In this document: piece after piece, positions 11,401 to 22,842 of the stretch | Layout of the letters: each line of letters begins with the position of its first letter | Numbering within the stretch: position 1 is the stretch's first letter | NCBI GenBank assembly: GCA_963575745.1 | Contig: CAUYUJ010011558.1 | Span: 806,280-870,279 of the forward strand | Origin: Prorocentrum cordatum | Lineage: Eukaryota > Sar > Dinophyceae > Prorocentrales > Prorocentraceae | DNA length: 64,000 nucleotides | Direction of reading: 5' to 3' | The notes under the pieces: generated by a model | Database searches by the model: none | The model's input: the letters and a program-made list of their open reading frames with translations, nothing else | Told to the model about the DNA's origin: nothing | Program-made: the position numbers and the translations under genes

Positions 11401-12040
11401 GCGTAGCCGCCATTCCCTCGGGGAGGGTTTCGCGCCGCGGAAACTGGCAACGGTGCTGACTACGGCGAGGTTTGCGGTTTGCGTGGGCGTGTTTTCCTCG
11501 AACGCGCGCGAGCGTTCCAGTGTTCATGACGTGGACGTGGGCTCAATGGCGAGAGCCAGACAGAAGCAAGAAGGAATTCAGTGCGAACTTGTGGAAGGGG
11601 TATGTTCATGCATGTGCTTGGACTTGAACTTCCACTCATCTGTCTGTTCCTTCGTTGTGTGTTCTTCCCCCCTCGCCCCTTCTCTCTTCGCCCCGGTGTC
11701 CCCTTTGTTCCCATATTGCCTCTCCACTCTTCCGTCTTCTGCACTCCCAACCTCGCTTCCCCTCTCTCGTGGTACCCATGTGCGTTTTATCCGTAAGGGC
11801 TTCGCCCCTTGCCGCCGGCCCCCGCCCTCGGATAATGGGCAATGCAATTGCGAAATCATGAGGCCTTGCCGCCGCCGTGAAGCAGCGTCGGGACTTCACG
11901 CGAAGACGATGAGTAATCGGCAAGACAAATTGAGATCCTGATGATATTGTTGAATTCGGTGTTGCATTTCGAGCTTGCTCGCGCATGCTGTGCAAAAAAC
12001 TTTTCCACGAAGTATTGAAATGTTGCAAATCCCATTTGTT
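8441..12040. other. 3.6 kb without a supported gene
   Basis: No recognisable domain and no exon candidate with both splice-like edges and codon bias. Contents noted: a short CGT/CCT run (9095-9130), a CATCGCCGATGC palindrome-like cluster (10320-10412), and long overlapping open frames on both strands (for example 10735-11394 minus and 11240-11941 plus) that reflect high GC and not proven coding. Confidence 0.4.
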
Positions 12041-12042
12041 GT

Positions 12043-12600
12043 TTGACCCTGACCCCACCGATCTGCGTGAGGGGTGCCACCGAATTTCGAGACATGTGGC
12101 AAATCCATGTGTTTTTGGACCCTGACCCCGCCAATCTGCATGAGGAGTGCTACCGAATTTCAGAAATGTGGCAAAGACCTTGTGTTTTGGGACCCTGACC
12201 CTGACCCCGGCGATTTGCGTGAGGGGTGCCGCCAAATTTCAGAAATATGGCAAATCCCATGTGTCTTTCGACCCTGACGCCGGCGATCTGCGTGGCGGGT
12301 GCAACCGAATTTTAGAAATGTGGCTAATCCAATTGGTTTTTCGACCCTGACCCCTGCGATCTGCGTGAGGGGTGCCACCGAATTATAGAAATGTGGCAAA
12401 TCCCATGTGTGTGTTTCGACTCTGACCCTGGCGATCTGCGTGAGGGGTGCCGCCAAATTTCAGAAATATGGCAAATCCCATATGGTGTTCGACCCTGACC
12501 CCGCCGATCTGCGTGAGGGGTGCCACCGAATTTCAGAAATGTGGAAAGTCCCATGTGTTTTTGGTCCCTGACCCCGCCGATCTGCGTGAGGGGTGTTCAT
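12043..12600. repeat. ~75-bp tandem repeat, about 8 copies
   Basis: Units start at about 12043, 12115, 12189, 12268, 12340, 12416, 12489 and 12564. Each carries GACCCTGACCCCGCCGATCT, GCGTGAGGGGTGCCACC and GAATTTCAGAAATGTGGCAA. Spacing varies from 72 to 79 bp. The minus strand stays open across much of the array, giving a repeated peptide (HADRRGQG, HGICHISEIW) with no known meaning. Confidence 0.9.
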
Positions 12601-13069
12601 GTCGACCCCCCCAGAAATTCTGATAACCCTCCCAGGAGGTGCTATCCAGGGTGCTTTTCGGCTCCCCTCCCTCGCGCGGTCCACAACAAGGAACAGTAAG
12701 CAGCGTAAATAAGCAGCATAAAGCAGAACTGTAACAGTGGAACAGCAGGTGCAGGGAACAGCAAACCCTGGTCCTACAGCCTGGTCGCCCCAGAAGGGGG
12801 CCGGCGAATTTCTGTGTCTCCCTTCCTGTGACTTTCATTTTTCGTTTGCCCCATGTCAACCGTCTGCCATCTCGAGGCCATGAAATGGACCCTGCAGGGC
12901 AAGGATCTCAAGGACATGCTAAGGGAGTGGCTTCATCACTTGCACAAAGTATCGTTGTGCGCATGTTGTGAGTGTCGTCGCCTCGCCATGAATATCTTGT
13001 GGCCTTCGGCCAGTGCTGCCACCTTGGGTTGCGGGTCAGCGGCCTCTTGAATCAGATGTGGGTCTCTTA

Positions 13070-13440
13070 GGATGCCTCCTGGGGGTCTCTTGGAAGGCTG
13101 TCAGGGGTCTGGGCCTCTTGGGAGGCTCTTGGGTGCCGCCTGTAGGCCTCTTGTGGTCGCCTCGGGGGCCTCTTGGGGAGATATTGGGGCCATCTTGGGG
13201 TGGAAGGCTCGAACTGTCAGATCATGTCCCCCCCCTCTTCAGCCCATCTTGGGTGCCTCGTTCGTGTTAGGTGCCTCCTGGGCCGTCTTGGGGCTCTCTT
13301 GGGCTGTCCTCTTTTGGAGGCTCCCTCGGAGTCCTCTGGAGCGCATTGGGGGACTTCGGCCGTCTTGAAACAGTATTGGGCCGTCTTGTGGTGGTCTTGG
13401 GCCCTCCCGGGGGCCTCGTGAACAGTCTTGGGGAATCTTC
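13070..13440. repeat. GGGGCCTCTTGG-type degenerate repeat (inverted sense)
   Basis: Reverse-complement form of the CCCCAAGAGG family, with units such as CTTGGGAGGCTCTTGG and GGGGGCCTCTTGGGG. Confidence 0.75.
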
Positions 13441-14046
13441 GAAAATCCGCTTAGTGCCCCGCGGCACGGGCGGATTCACTAGTGGTTGTGATCCGCGTGC
13501 AAGCACGTACTTGTGGTCGCCGCTGTAATGCATGTCACTTGTAAACGTCGCACTGGTGCTGATATCAGATGGCGATGTGTTGGTTGGGTTGCGGCAGTTC
13601 GCATTCGTTTGTCCACTTGTCTGTGGGGTGCAGAATGTTCAGCAATGGTCGTAGTAGCGTAGTAGTCCCTGCAGGCGTGACAGTGCTAGCACTCATGGTA
13701 ATGCAACGCGATATAGTGCGAGCAACATTCTAGGCCACTGTGGGGCAGTCCTCTAAGAGGGCATGCATATGTGACACGTCGTCTCGCAGTACCACGTCTT
13801 AGGCACGCTGTCTGCCAGCATAGAAGCAATCGCAGTAGCATCCGCTGTAGCAGCCGTTGCAGTGGGAGCGATATGAGTTGACAGCGATTGCTACATGGGC
13901 GGCCGCATCTGGCATTATGCATTATCCCGCCCTTCAGGAGGGGCGCGGCGGCGGTCAGATCAACCAGCCGGGCACCTACCGCAGCGTCTGTTTGGAGCTC
14001 TTCCGCCGGGCCGAGAGCGATGCTGTGCGCGGCCGAAGCTTTGTTT

Positions 14047-14215
14047 GCGAGTGTGCGTGTGTGTGTGTGTGTGCGTGTGTGTGCGTGTGTCTGTGTGTGT
14101 GTGTGTGTCTCAGTGTGTGTGTCTGTGTCTGTGTCTGTGTGTTTGTGTTGTCTGTGCGTGTGAGTGTGTTTGTGTTTATGTGTGTGTGTGTCTGTGTGTG
14201 TGTCTGTATGTGTGC
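14047..14215. repeat. TG dinucleotide microsatellite
   Basis: About 170 bp of (TG)n interrupted by C and A. It produces Cys/Val frames on the plus strand and His/Thr frames on the minus strand. Confidence 0.95.
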
Positions 14216-14229
14216 GAGTCCTCTTTCCT

Positions 14230-16104
14230 GAGCTCGCCCGCGGCCGCGATTGCTGAGGCATTCCCCGACTTGGTCTTCGTTACCAATATTACCGTGTCGC
14301 TGCCACGCCATTAGCCATATTATCAGCGCGACCCGCACCACTCGCACGTCACGTAGAATCTGCGGGGGACTTTCTGTGCCCCAACTCTTGCTGCACATGG
14401 CCTCGTAGCCTCGGAATGGCATCGGATGGCCGCGGAACGGCTCAGGATAGTCCCAGAATGGACTCGGATAGCCTCGGGTGGCCTCGGGTATGGCGCGGAT
14501 GGCTCGGACACGGGGCAGGAGGTCTCCCAGCTTAGGCGTCGCGCAATGGAGGGGCGATGAATGGGGGGGCTGCGAGGGTTGCAGAAAAGGGGCAATCTAG
14601 GGCCCCCAAAGGGGCCCTTGAGGCCACAAGGGACCTTTCTCCCCCCCCACTCATCGCCGCCCCACTACGCGAGGCCCAGCCAGCTCGATCACAACACACG
14701 CCGCATGTTTGCATTGCGGTGCCATCGGAGGTCGTAGGGGACGGGTGCGTGCCTGGCCTCCTGGTGGGCGCCACCGCTGCCTGCCCAGCGCAGCGTCAGA
14801 TGGCTCGGCCACCTATTCTGCCCCCTCCCTGGAGTTGGCAACGCCGACGCCGGGCAGGACCAACTCGCAGCCGCGACCCATCCACGACAATATCAAAACA
14901 ACACGAACGACTTGCGGTGGTCCTCGGCGGCCGGGAACTCTGAGTGGTGGTTATCATGTGGGCCCGCCTGCGAATCACATTTTTGAAGGCCACGGCCTCC
15001 ATGCCATGCCCTAATGGGCAAGGGCGGGCTCCCCAGAGGAGCGCGCACGACTCTGGCGTCTCCGTCTCCGTCTCCCTGGAGTTGGCAACGCACTGTTTGC
15101 CCCGTGCGTTTGTGTCGTCGCCTCCAGGTCGCCCTGCATTCGCCTGGACCCACTCTTGTCCAGCAGCCAGTTACGCTCGGCCTTCCCTGGGGACAGCAGT
15201 GTCGGCTTCGCTCATACACAGGGTGGTCAATTTACCTTCAGAGTTACCCGCCTTTGCATTTCCTCTATCTACATCTGGCGTTTGGGCCCCTTTGCCCGAA
15301 GGCAACACATTTTTTATAACCACCTCCATTGATTGGCCTCATCACCCCCGAGGGCCTGGGGCCGGTTTGGGATGCTCCGAGAGGCCGTTTGCTGCTCCGA
15401 GTTGATTCAAGACCCCAGACTCGAGACTGCGGCAGGGGCATCAGGACGGCGCGCAGAGCTCCCCACGATAGCCAAACAATTGCCTCAAGACGTCCTCAAG
15501 AAGCCTCAATACGGCCTGATCAGCCCCAAGACACTTCAAGTGAGCCTTCAGAAGACCGCCAACAGGAGCTCGGGAGACAGAGAGAGAGAGAGATAGAGAG
15601 AGAGTAACAACAACGGAGAGGGGAAGAGAGAGGAGCTCAACCTGCGGACGAAGCTCTGCATCTGCGCTCTGCAGCACGCACGCTGGCTCATCCACAGTCG
15701 CCGCCGCCCGACGGCGACGACGAGAGCGGTGACGGGGACGGCGACGCCGACGACGACGGCGACGGCGGCGGCGGCGGCGGCGACGGTCACGGCGACGGTC
15801 ACGGCGGCGGCGCCGGCAGGAGGCCCAATACAGGAGCTCGAAGGGGAAGAATGGCCGATGTGGACGACGGCGACGGCGGGAGGCCCAACAAAGGGCCTCG
15901 AGAGCCCCAAAACTTCGGCCTGCGCGGTGCAAGGAGGGGGGGAGCAGCAGAAGGAGGGGGGGGCGCGGGGCGACCGTCGTCGCCTCCGTCGTCGTCGAGG
16001 CGCTGACCTCCGTCGCCACGAGAAGACGGGCGCTGGAGGTCGTGGGAGGGCGAGGGGGCCTGAAGTTTTCGCACGTGTTCGACGGTTCCCTCAGGTTTTC
16101 CCAG
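14230..16104. other. Stretch with dispersed repeats, no firm gene
   Basis: A ~95-bp sequence at 14537-14632 (GGGCGATGAATGGGGGG region) recurs at about 25655-25760. The phrase CCCTGGAGTTGGCAACGC occurs at 14828 and 15073. A GA run lies at 15579-15605 and a CGA/CGG run at 15715-15825. A possible coding segment at about 15633-15700 reads NLRTKLCICALQHARWLIH on the plus strand but lacks clear splice edges. Confidence 0.4.
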
Positions 16105-16153
16105 TCTCTTGGATGTTCTCCATCAGCTGCGCCTCGCCGAGAGCGTTCCGAGG
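16105..16153 (+). CDS. Candidate short exon (LLDVLHQLRLAESVPR)
   Basis: The segment follows AG after a pyrimidine-rich run (CAGGTTTTCCCAG, ending 16104) and is followed by GTAGCT at 16154. It holds one nucleotide completing a codon, then 16 codons reading LLDVLHQLRLAESVPR, a plausible amphipathic helix. It ends in phase 0, compatible with the next candidate at 16613. No family is recognised. Such a short exon could arise by chance; the matched edges and the fit with neighbours are the support. Confidence 0.35.
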
Positions 16154-16539
16154 GTAGCTGGATCGTTCCTCGAACGATCGCCAGAGGTCCGAGCACTGCG
16201 TGGTCCGAGAGCCAGATTGCAGTCACGGGTGGGCGTTTGGGCAGCGCCCATGTTCCTCGTCCTCCTGCCCCCCTCCTTCCCCCCCTCCCTCCTTCTCCCG
16301 ATTCCCCTCCTCCTGTTCCTCCTCCTGCTGCTATTCGTCCTCCCCCCCCTCCGCCTCCTCCTCCTCCTCCTCCTTCTCCCCCGTCTTCTGCTTGGTGGCC
16401 GCATGCGCGGCACCGCGGGAGAAGTAGTCGAAACGCAGCCGACACCCCTCCCCCTCTTCATGTCCGTTCCTCTTCTCCTGCTGTTGCTGCTGCTGTTCCT
16501 GGTTCCTGACGGCCTGAGGGTTCGTCGAACTCTGTTCCT

Positions 16540-16612
16540 CATTCTCCTTCCTCCTCTTCCTCCTCCTCCTCCTTTTCCTCCTCCCGTATCTTCCCTTCTG
16601 GGCGTTTACGAG
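16540..16612. repeat. CCT-rich tract upstream of an exon candidate
   Basis: A pyrimidine run (TTCCTCCTCCTCCTTTTCCT and similar) ends in an AG at 16611-16612 directly before an exon candidate, so it could act as a polypyrimidine tract. A similar run lies at 16260-16390. Confidence 0.55.
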
Positions 16613-16672
16613 GCAGCCTGGCTGTACTGGACAGACGCGCTGGAGTTCTTGTCGCAGCTCTCTCCGCAGAGG
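16613..16672 (+). CDS. Candidate exon (AAWLYWTDALEFLSQLSPQR)
   Basis: Twenty codons lie between an AG (16611-16612, after a CCT-rich tract) and a GC donor (GCATCG at 16673). GC donors are common in dinoflagellate introns. The peptide AAWLYWTDALEFLSQLSPQR has the composition of a folded helical protein. It begins and ends in phase 0, in register with the candidate at 16105. The family is not recognised. Confidence 0.4.
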
Positions 16673-17538
16673 GCATCGATACACGATCACCACCGCGCCT
16701 GGCCAGGGCCATCCTGGGCCCCTGGCACGGTGCACACGCCCTCCTCGCCGAGGCTGGGAGGGTCTGCACACCATCCTGGCTTGGCATCGCACGGACAAGT
16801 GCATGCATTTCTTCTCGGCGAGGGCCATCGAGGAGCATCCTGGATCATCGTGCGAAAAAGACCCCCGCCAAGCCGACAAAGAGAATGGACGTCCGAGCGA
16901 TGGCAAGCTGGGGTCCAGGACGGCCCTGGCAAGGCACTGCGCTGGCGTGCAGATGCCATGCTGCCGTCGAAGCATTCGGGTACCATTTCCAGGCCCCAGA
17001 AACTCAAAGGAGAAGAAGGTACCATACCGCTACCCTTCCCTTGTTTTCCTCTTTTTGGGCCTCCTGGGAGGCCCTCGCCGTCACCGCTGGATTCGCTTCG
17101 AATTTCCAGTCAGAACGCACCCCGGGAGAGTTGCGGGGAGTTGCGGCATCGGTATCTTCTGGTATCCCCAGGAACGACCCGTGATGACACGCCGAAGCCG
17201 GTCCAGGATTCGAATTCGGGGGCAACGATAGGGGGATTTGGCAAAGGGGGGATGCGTCGACATCGAATGATTCATGCATCGACGATACATTGCTGATACC
17301 AGGCTGATGTATCGACGATGCATAGATGATGCAAGGGGCGGTCTGCATCGGCGATGTATCGACGATGCATGGGCGAGGTGTCGGCCATTCGATGTCGATG
17401 TATTCCCCCGAGCCTATGCCTATCCCCCCCCGTCCTGTCGTTGCCCTCAGGGGTGGAAGGGCCTGAAGGGGGCTCGCTAGTTCGAGGGGCCGGCGACGAC
17501 GGGCCGGCGGATCAGGCCGCTGCCCGCCCCCTTCGCAG

Positions 17539-17587
17539 GCTCAGCGACATGGAGGGCGGCGAGCTGTCGCGGAAAATGATCCGGAAG
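17539..17587 (+). CDS. Candidate exon (LSDMEGGELSRKMIRK)
   Basis: The segment follows CCCCCTTCGCAG (ending 17538) and precedes GTACGG at 17588. It contains one leading base and 16 codons, 15 ending in G or C, reading LSDMEGGELSRKMIRK. It ends in phase 0, matching the start of the next candidate at 24312. Downstream lies a GGA tract (17640-17728). The leading single base needs a phase-2 donor upstream. A 26-nt segment at 16993-17018 (AG before it, GTACCA after it) would supply that phase but has poor codon bias and is doubtful. Confidence 0.4.
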
Positions 17588-17639
17588 GTACGGCCCAGCC
17601 CCTTCCCCACCGACAGCAGGGCGCAGGGAGGGAGCGAGG

Positions 17640-17955
17640 AGAAGGGGGAGGAGGAGCAAGGAGGAGGAGGAAGAGGAGGAGGAGCAAGGAGGAGCAGCAG
17701 GAGGAGGAGAAGGAGGAGGAGGAAGTGACTTCGTCTCAAAGCAAAACCCAAGACACGACGTGATCATTGTGTTGCTTTTCGGCATCTGTGGGCACTAGCG
17801 CGTCCCGACCCAGGATGGAATCAAATGTCTCAGGGAAGACGGCCCAGACATCAGGGTGTCCATGGTGTGGCAAAAACACGCCGTCGGAGGTATGGAGAGA
17901 TGCAGGATAAGCAGGAGGAGCAGGAGGAGGAGGAGGAGGGGGAGGAGGATTGGGG
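17640..17955. repeat. GGA-rich purine tracts
   Basis: Two GGA/GAG runs (17640-17728 and about 17905-17955) are separated by unique-looking sequence. Confidence 0.8.
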
Positions 17956-18529
17956 ATAAAAGGTTGTGGATGTGTTTGAGTCTCCCTGCGCCTCCCGAAG
18001 TGTCGTCGTCGCTACATCCGTGTCAGCATTCTTGTCGGAACGCCGCCCAGGACAGGTTTCGAGAGCACGCATTGCGCGAACGTTCGTATCACGCGACCGG
18101 TCTCGCGAATTGGGGGCCCTGTTCATATACGTGGTTGGGCGCGTATTTGTATTAGAGAGCTCCAGGGGCCGCCAGCGACTCGAACACATCGTTTCGTTCG
18201 AGGTTTGAAGAGGGGGGAGACAAGGGAGCACGGCTATTTCTCCGGCTTCTACTACTTCCTCTGCGCCACCGATGGTGCGGAAGGATTACAGGGAGGAGGA
18301 GCAAGAGGAGGAAGGTGATGATGAAGCGGAGGAGGAGGAGTGCGATAGCGGGTGAGAGCAAGAGGATGAGGCTCAGGTAAAGGCGGTGCCGGAGGCAAGG
18401 CCAGGCCGGATGAATCGGGCCAAGACGTCATCCATAGGTCTGCTTCGGGACACGCCCGGTGCCCCAAATTTCGAAACATCCATATGGCCCATGGCACTCT
18501 GCAACATTTACCTTCATAACGGCGTCCTC
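17956..18529. other. Stretch without a supported gene
   Basis: An 80-codon plus-strand frame (17966-18208) contains a hydrophobic run (GALFIYVVGRVFVL) but has no clear codon bias or recognisable domain. A GGA-rich patch lies at 18290-18350. Confidence 0.3.
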
Positions 18530-18930
18530 TTACCTTCCTGCTCCTCCTCCCTCTCCCTCCTCCCTCCTCCCTCCTCTCCTTCCTTCTCTCTCCCTCCTCT
18601 CTTCCCTCATCCTTACGTATGCCTCTCTGCCCTATCCCCTCTCCCTCCTCTCCCTCCTCCCTTCTCCCTCTCCTCCGCTGCCTCATTATCCCTCTTTCTT
18701 TCTCTCTCTCTCTCTCTTCCTCTCTCCCCCCCTCTTTCTTTCTCTTTCTCTACCTCTCTCATCTGTCATTCTCTCTCTCTCTCTCTCTATCCCTCTCTCT
18801 CTGCCTCTAATCAACCGCCCCCTCTTCGCTCCTTCTCTCCTGGCGTTTTCCCTCTTCCTTCATCCCTCCCCCTCCCTTCCTCCCACTCCCCCTCGTTCTC
18901 CCCCTCTTCTCTTTGCAGGGCCCAAACCAT
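18530..18930. repeat. CT-rich pyrimidine tract
   Basis: About 400 bp of CTC, CCT and (CT)n with few purines on the plus strand. Confidence 0.9.
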
Positions 18931-18984
18931 TTCCAATGGCGGGATCATGTACGCCCACGAAGGATTGTCCGCCCGTTCAGGTTT

Positions 18985-19205
18985 GCCCGCCTGTCTAAGC
19001 CCGCCGCCCCCCACAAAGAGAAAATCCCCCCAACGGGGGTGTGATCGAAGACAAAGGGCGGGTATCGAGGGTGTGGGAAACTCGTTTGGAGTGACACGCG
19101 GGCAAGTAAGAGCGAACGGTCTTATAATGATTGTTGTTGTAGTTGGTGTTGTTGTTGCTGTTGTTTCTGGTGTTGCTTATGTTGCTGCTGTTGCTGTTGT
19201 TGAAC
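18985..19205 (+). repeat. Class-B leader plus GTT tract
   Basis: A ~140-bp segment containing GTGTGATCGAAGACAAAGGG, CGGGTATCGAGG and AAGAGCGAACGGTCTT runs into a GTT-rich tract (19127-19205). An equivalent segment occurs at 20640-20785, again directly before a GTT tract. Confidence 0.75.
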
Positions 19206-19680
19206 ATTCGCTACTGAAGAATAAGTATGGTTGATCCTTCCTCCGGTGACCACTGCGTGCTTTCAATTGAAGTGATTCCCCCGGGGCTCGCACCCTGTTT
19301 TTAACAAGGAAATCCACTGGACTCAAATTGTGTCGTTGCCCCCCGGGTTACAGCAACGGCTCCCGCGTGAGACTTCGTCACAATTTAACCCGGATCTTCT
19401 CTCCCGCCTGAGAGTTCGCATTGTAATCAGGAGTCGCCCTTTCGCTTGGGACTTCCTTACTATTTACTTGGGAATCGCTCTGTCGGCGCTCTGGACTCGC
19501 GCTCTCGCAGGAGACTTGCTTGCAATGTAGTCAAGAAACGCGCTCTTGCGTTTGAATCCCCCGCAATTTACTCACGCGCCGCGCTCCCGACACTCAGGTA
19601 CCCAGGAGTCGCGCTCACGCTTAGGACTCCCTCACAGCTAGTTTATTTAGGAATCGGGATATCGCTGCCCGTCGTGACCC
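19206..19680. other. Stretch without a supported gene
   Basis: Contains several loosely related CAATTTAC-like and GAGTCGC words (for example 19375-19395, 19425-19450 and 19560-19610), suggesting a very degenerate repeat of roughly 55-60 bp. No gene is seen. Confidence 0.35.
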
Positions 19681-20480
19681 CGTTGCAGCCCTTCGTGGCC
19701 CCTTCGTTGCCGTTCGTGGCTCCGTTGCAGCCCCTTTCGTGGCCCCGTTGCAGCCCTTCGTGGCCCCGTCGGTGCCTTTCGAGGCCCCATTGGACCCCTT
19801 CGTGGACCCCTCGCTGCTGCCCATCGTGGCCCCGTTTCAGCCCTTCGTGGCCCCCTCGCAGCCCTTCGTGGCCCCCTCACTGCCCTTCGTGGACCCGTTG
19901 CAACCCTTCGTCGCCCCATCGCTGCCCGTCGTGGCCCCGTTGCAGCCCTTCGTGGCCCCCTCGCTGCTCCTCGTGGCCCCGTTGCAGCCCTTTTTGGCCC
20001 CATCGCTGCCCTTGGTGGCCCCGTTGCAGCCCTTCGTGGCCCACTCGCTGCCCTTCGTGGCCCCGTATATGTATGCCGTATGCACTTCGTGGTCCCCGCT
20101 CGTTCGCGCCCGTCGCGGCCCCTTACGAATGCGCCTCGTGGCCGCCATGTCGCCATTCGTGGCCCCCTCGCTGCCTGTTGTGGCCCCGTATATGTATGCC
20201 CACCCCCGCTCGTTCGCACCCGTCGTGGCCCCATACGCATGCGTTTCGGGGCCCCGCCGTCGCCCTTCGTGGTTTCTCGTTGCCCTTCGTGGCCCAGGTG
20301 CTACCCCCAGTGGCCCCGTCGTTGCATCTCTGTGGCCCGCATGATCTGCCCTTCGTGTCCCCCGTTCGTTCGCGCCCTTCGTGGCCCCACACGCATGCCC
20401 TTCTTGGCCCTGCTGTCGCCCTTCGTGGCCCATTTCTTGCCCGTCGTGGCCCCGCTGTCCCTCTCGTTTTCGCTCGTCGT
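19680..20480. repeat. 21-bp heptapeptide-type minisatellite
   Basis: Units GTTGCAGCCCTTCGTGGCCC and CTCGCTGCCCGTCGTGGCCC alternate (19683-20060). Longer interspersed units containing GTATATGTATGCC and GCTCGTTCGC follow to 20480. The 21-bp period keeps frames open on both strands (PLQPFVA repeats on plus, GATKGCN repeats on minus). Confidence 0.85.
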
Positions 20481-20501
20481 CATATTCGTCGTCGCCGCCG
20501 C

Positions 20502-20546
<45 letters not shown>

Positions 20547-20639
20547 TCGGTCCCCTGTCCGTCCCTCTTGGGGTCGGGTTGCTTCCGATCAGCGCTGCCG
20601 TTGGCCAGGCCGACGGTCCGCGGCTGCCTTGCCGTTTGC

Positions 20640-21340
20640 CAGGGCCTGGCCTGCAGGGAAGAAAGATATACCCCCCAAAAGGGGCACGATCGAAGACGAA
20701 GAGGGCGGGTATCGAAGGTTTGGGAAATACACGTTGAATCACACTCGAGCAGATAAGAGCGAACAGTCTTCAAATGATAGTTGTTGGTGCTGTTGCTGTT
20801 GTTATTGTTGTTGTTGGTGTTGTTTTGGTTTTGATGTTGGTGGTGGTGTGGGTGTTGTTGTTGCTGTTGTTGTTGTTGTTGTTGTTGGTGCTGTTGGTGT
20901 TGTTGGTGTTGTTGTTGGTGCTGTTGGTGCTGTTGGTGCTGTTGTTGTGGGTGTTGGTGTTGCTGTTGCTGTTGCTGTTGTTCCTGTTCTTGTTGTTGTT
21001 ATTGCTGTTGTTGTTGTTGTTGCTGCTGTTGTTGTTGATGTTTTTCTTTTGCGTCGTCCCCCCCGCGGCCCGGCTCGCGACCCACCCACGACCCACCCCG
21101 CGACCCACCCGCGACCCACCCGCGACCCACCCGCGACCTCTCCCGCGTCCCACCCCCGGCCCACCTGCGGCCCATCCCGCGACCCGCCCTCGACCCACCC
21201 GCGACCCACCTGCGACCCACCCTTGGCCCAGTCCGCGAACCACCAGCGACCCACCCGCAACTTACCCCGCGACCCACCCACATTGCTTTAACGAAGAATC
21301 GGCGCTTGCGGCAGGCTCGCTGTATAACTTGTTGAAATGA
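20640..21340 (+). repeat. Composite satellite copy 2
   Basis: In order: the class-B leader (20640-20785), a GTT-rich tract (20786-21045), a CGACCCACCCG minisatellite (21058-21283) and a tail reading TTAACGAAGAATCGGCG then CTTGCGGC (21290-21320). A GCC/CGT run (20486-20545) lies just upstream. The block order matches the copies near 5.8-6.7 kb (inverted), 29.4 kb and 30.1 kb. Confidence 0.8.
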
Positions 21341-21859
21341 GGCGCCTGCAGAGGGCCTCTTCAGAGCTTCGCAGACTGCCGACGTTCCCGCCGCCCCCTC
21401 ACTCTTACCCGCGACTGCGGGGGGCCACGTATAAGTTTAGTGGCCGCCTTCGGGCAAGTGAAGGTAGATACACGCGTGGATGACGTGCTTGTGTGTCTGA
21501 ACATACTTCACTGGCTCTTTGTAGACAGCTCCCTGTTTCAACGGAACACAGAACTCGCCCCCTGCTGTGTTTGGCCCACGAGCCAGCATTTGGATATCTA
21601 GTGGCTTTCGGCGCATCCCGCCACAGTGCCTGGGTTGTGGATTAGAGTTCTCAGGGATGCTCCCTGGGGTCTTTTCGGAGCGCTCTCTGGGGCCTCCTGG
21701 GGGCAGCTTAGGGGCCTCTTGGGGCCTTCTTGGGGCCTCTATTCCCCAGGAGGCCGAAGACGGGCACACCAAGATAGATAGTCTTGTCTTATTCTCTGGC
21801 GCGTCACTGTCGTTATCCGCTACACGTAAGGGTGACCTTTCGCCAGAGTGCCGTTGGTG

Positions 21860-22015
21860 CGGGCACAGTGGTGCGGGCTCAAGGGACGGGTGTCAATGCA
21901 AACGCGGGTCAGCCAGAGCGCCGGCTCTTGCAGGATCCTGCAGAGCCAGGGGTGCACTGACCCGGCCTTGCGTGCAGGATCTTGCAGGATTTTGCAAGGC
22001 CTGACAGACCCAGGT
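21860..22015 (+). repeat. Dispersed duplicate, copy 1 (TGCAGGATCCTGCA family)
   Basis: About 110-150 bp containing GGTCAGCCAGAGCGCC, TTGCAGGATCCTGCAGAGCC and AGGGGTGCACTGACCC. A close copy lies at 45175-45310 in the same orientation. TGCAGGATCCTGCA is a perfect palindrome; related words recur two to three times in each copy. Confidence 0.85.
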
Positions 22016-22842
22016 TTGACTCTTGCTGTGGTCTCTCTTGCGTGTAGCCGACGTTGCCTGGGCCAAAGCTCTTCCCCCCCCCGTCACGGTAACGATCGTG
22101 CGTAGGGCTTGGGGCCTGGACCATGTTGGTACTCGGGCCAGGCGTACACTATGGCGATCGCAGCGCACCCCCGTCCCGACGTGCACCACCCCGCCCACGC
22201 ATAACCGTTACCTGGGGCCCCGACCCTCTCCCCCTCGGTGTAACGAGCGGCACTGGAAGTTATAGAAGGACAGTGTCATATTGCTGTGGTTGTACCTGTT
22301 CAAGACGAAAGGAGGTCTGACGAGAAGGAGGAAGATGATGATCAGCCACAACGTCAGGGGGAACAGGCGAAGGGGGGATGCATCGACCACAAATCATCTA
22401 TCGCTGACAGCGGCCCGATTGCCCTCCCGCCCAGAAACGTATGGATTCGTTGTCGGGGGCATATCGCCGATCTATCGGCGATAAACCACCGATTCGAGGT
22501 CAGTGTTCCCCTCCCTGAGCTGATCCATCCCAAGACGTTTCCCCTCGAAGATGATGAGCAGGAGTCGGGCGGGGCTAGAACGAGGATAGATCCGTTCCAG
22601 AGAGTTCCGGAATGCTCTCAGAGCGTCCCCGAATGCTTTGAGAAGGCCGCGGCGCCCGATACATCTGCCGGATCTCAGAGATCCCCGATATGTGTTGGTC
22701 CGATGTTGTCTTTGTCCTGGTTTCATCTTAAGGAGCGGCGCCCCCTGTCCTCGTCCCTGTCGTCATCGTCGTCGTCGTCGTCGTAAGGGGGGAGTGGTCA
22801 GTCTGGACGTGGGAAGGGGGGTGGAACCAGAAGATGAACTTT
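22016..22842. other. Stretch with one uncertain ORF
   Basis: A plus-strand frame at 22286-22786 (166 codons) reads like protein in places (HIADLSAINHRFEVS, VPECFEKAAAPDTS) but ends in a TCG run and lacks recognisable domains. The palindrome-like words ATATCGCCGATC and TATCGGCGATA lie at 22459-22485. No firm gene is called. Confidence 0.3.

Noticed and set aside
16331-16975. 214-codon minus-strand frame
   Set aside because: Antisense to CCT tracts (Glu/Lys/Gln runs) and to the exon candidate at 16613, which has better edges and codon bias.
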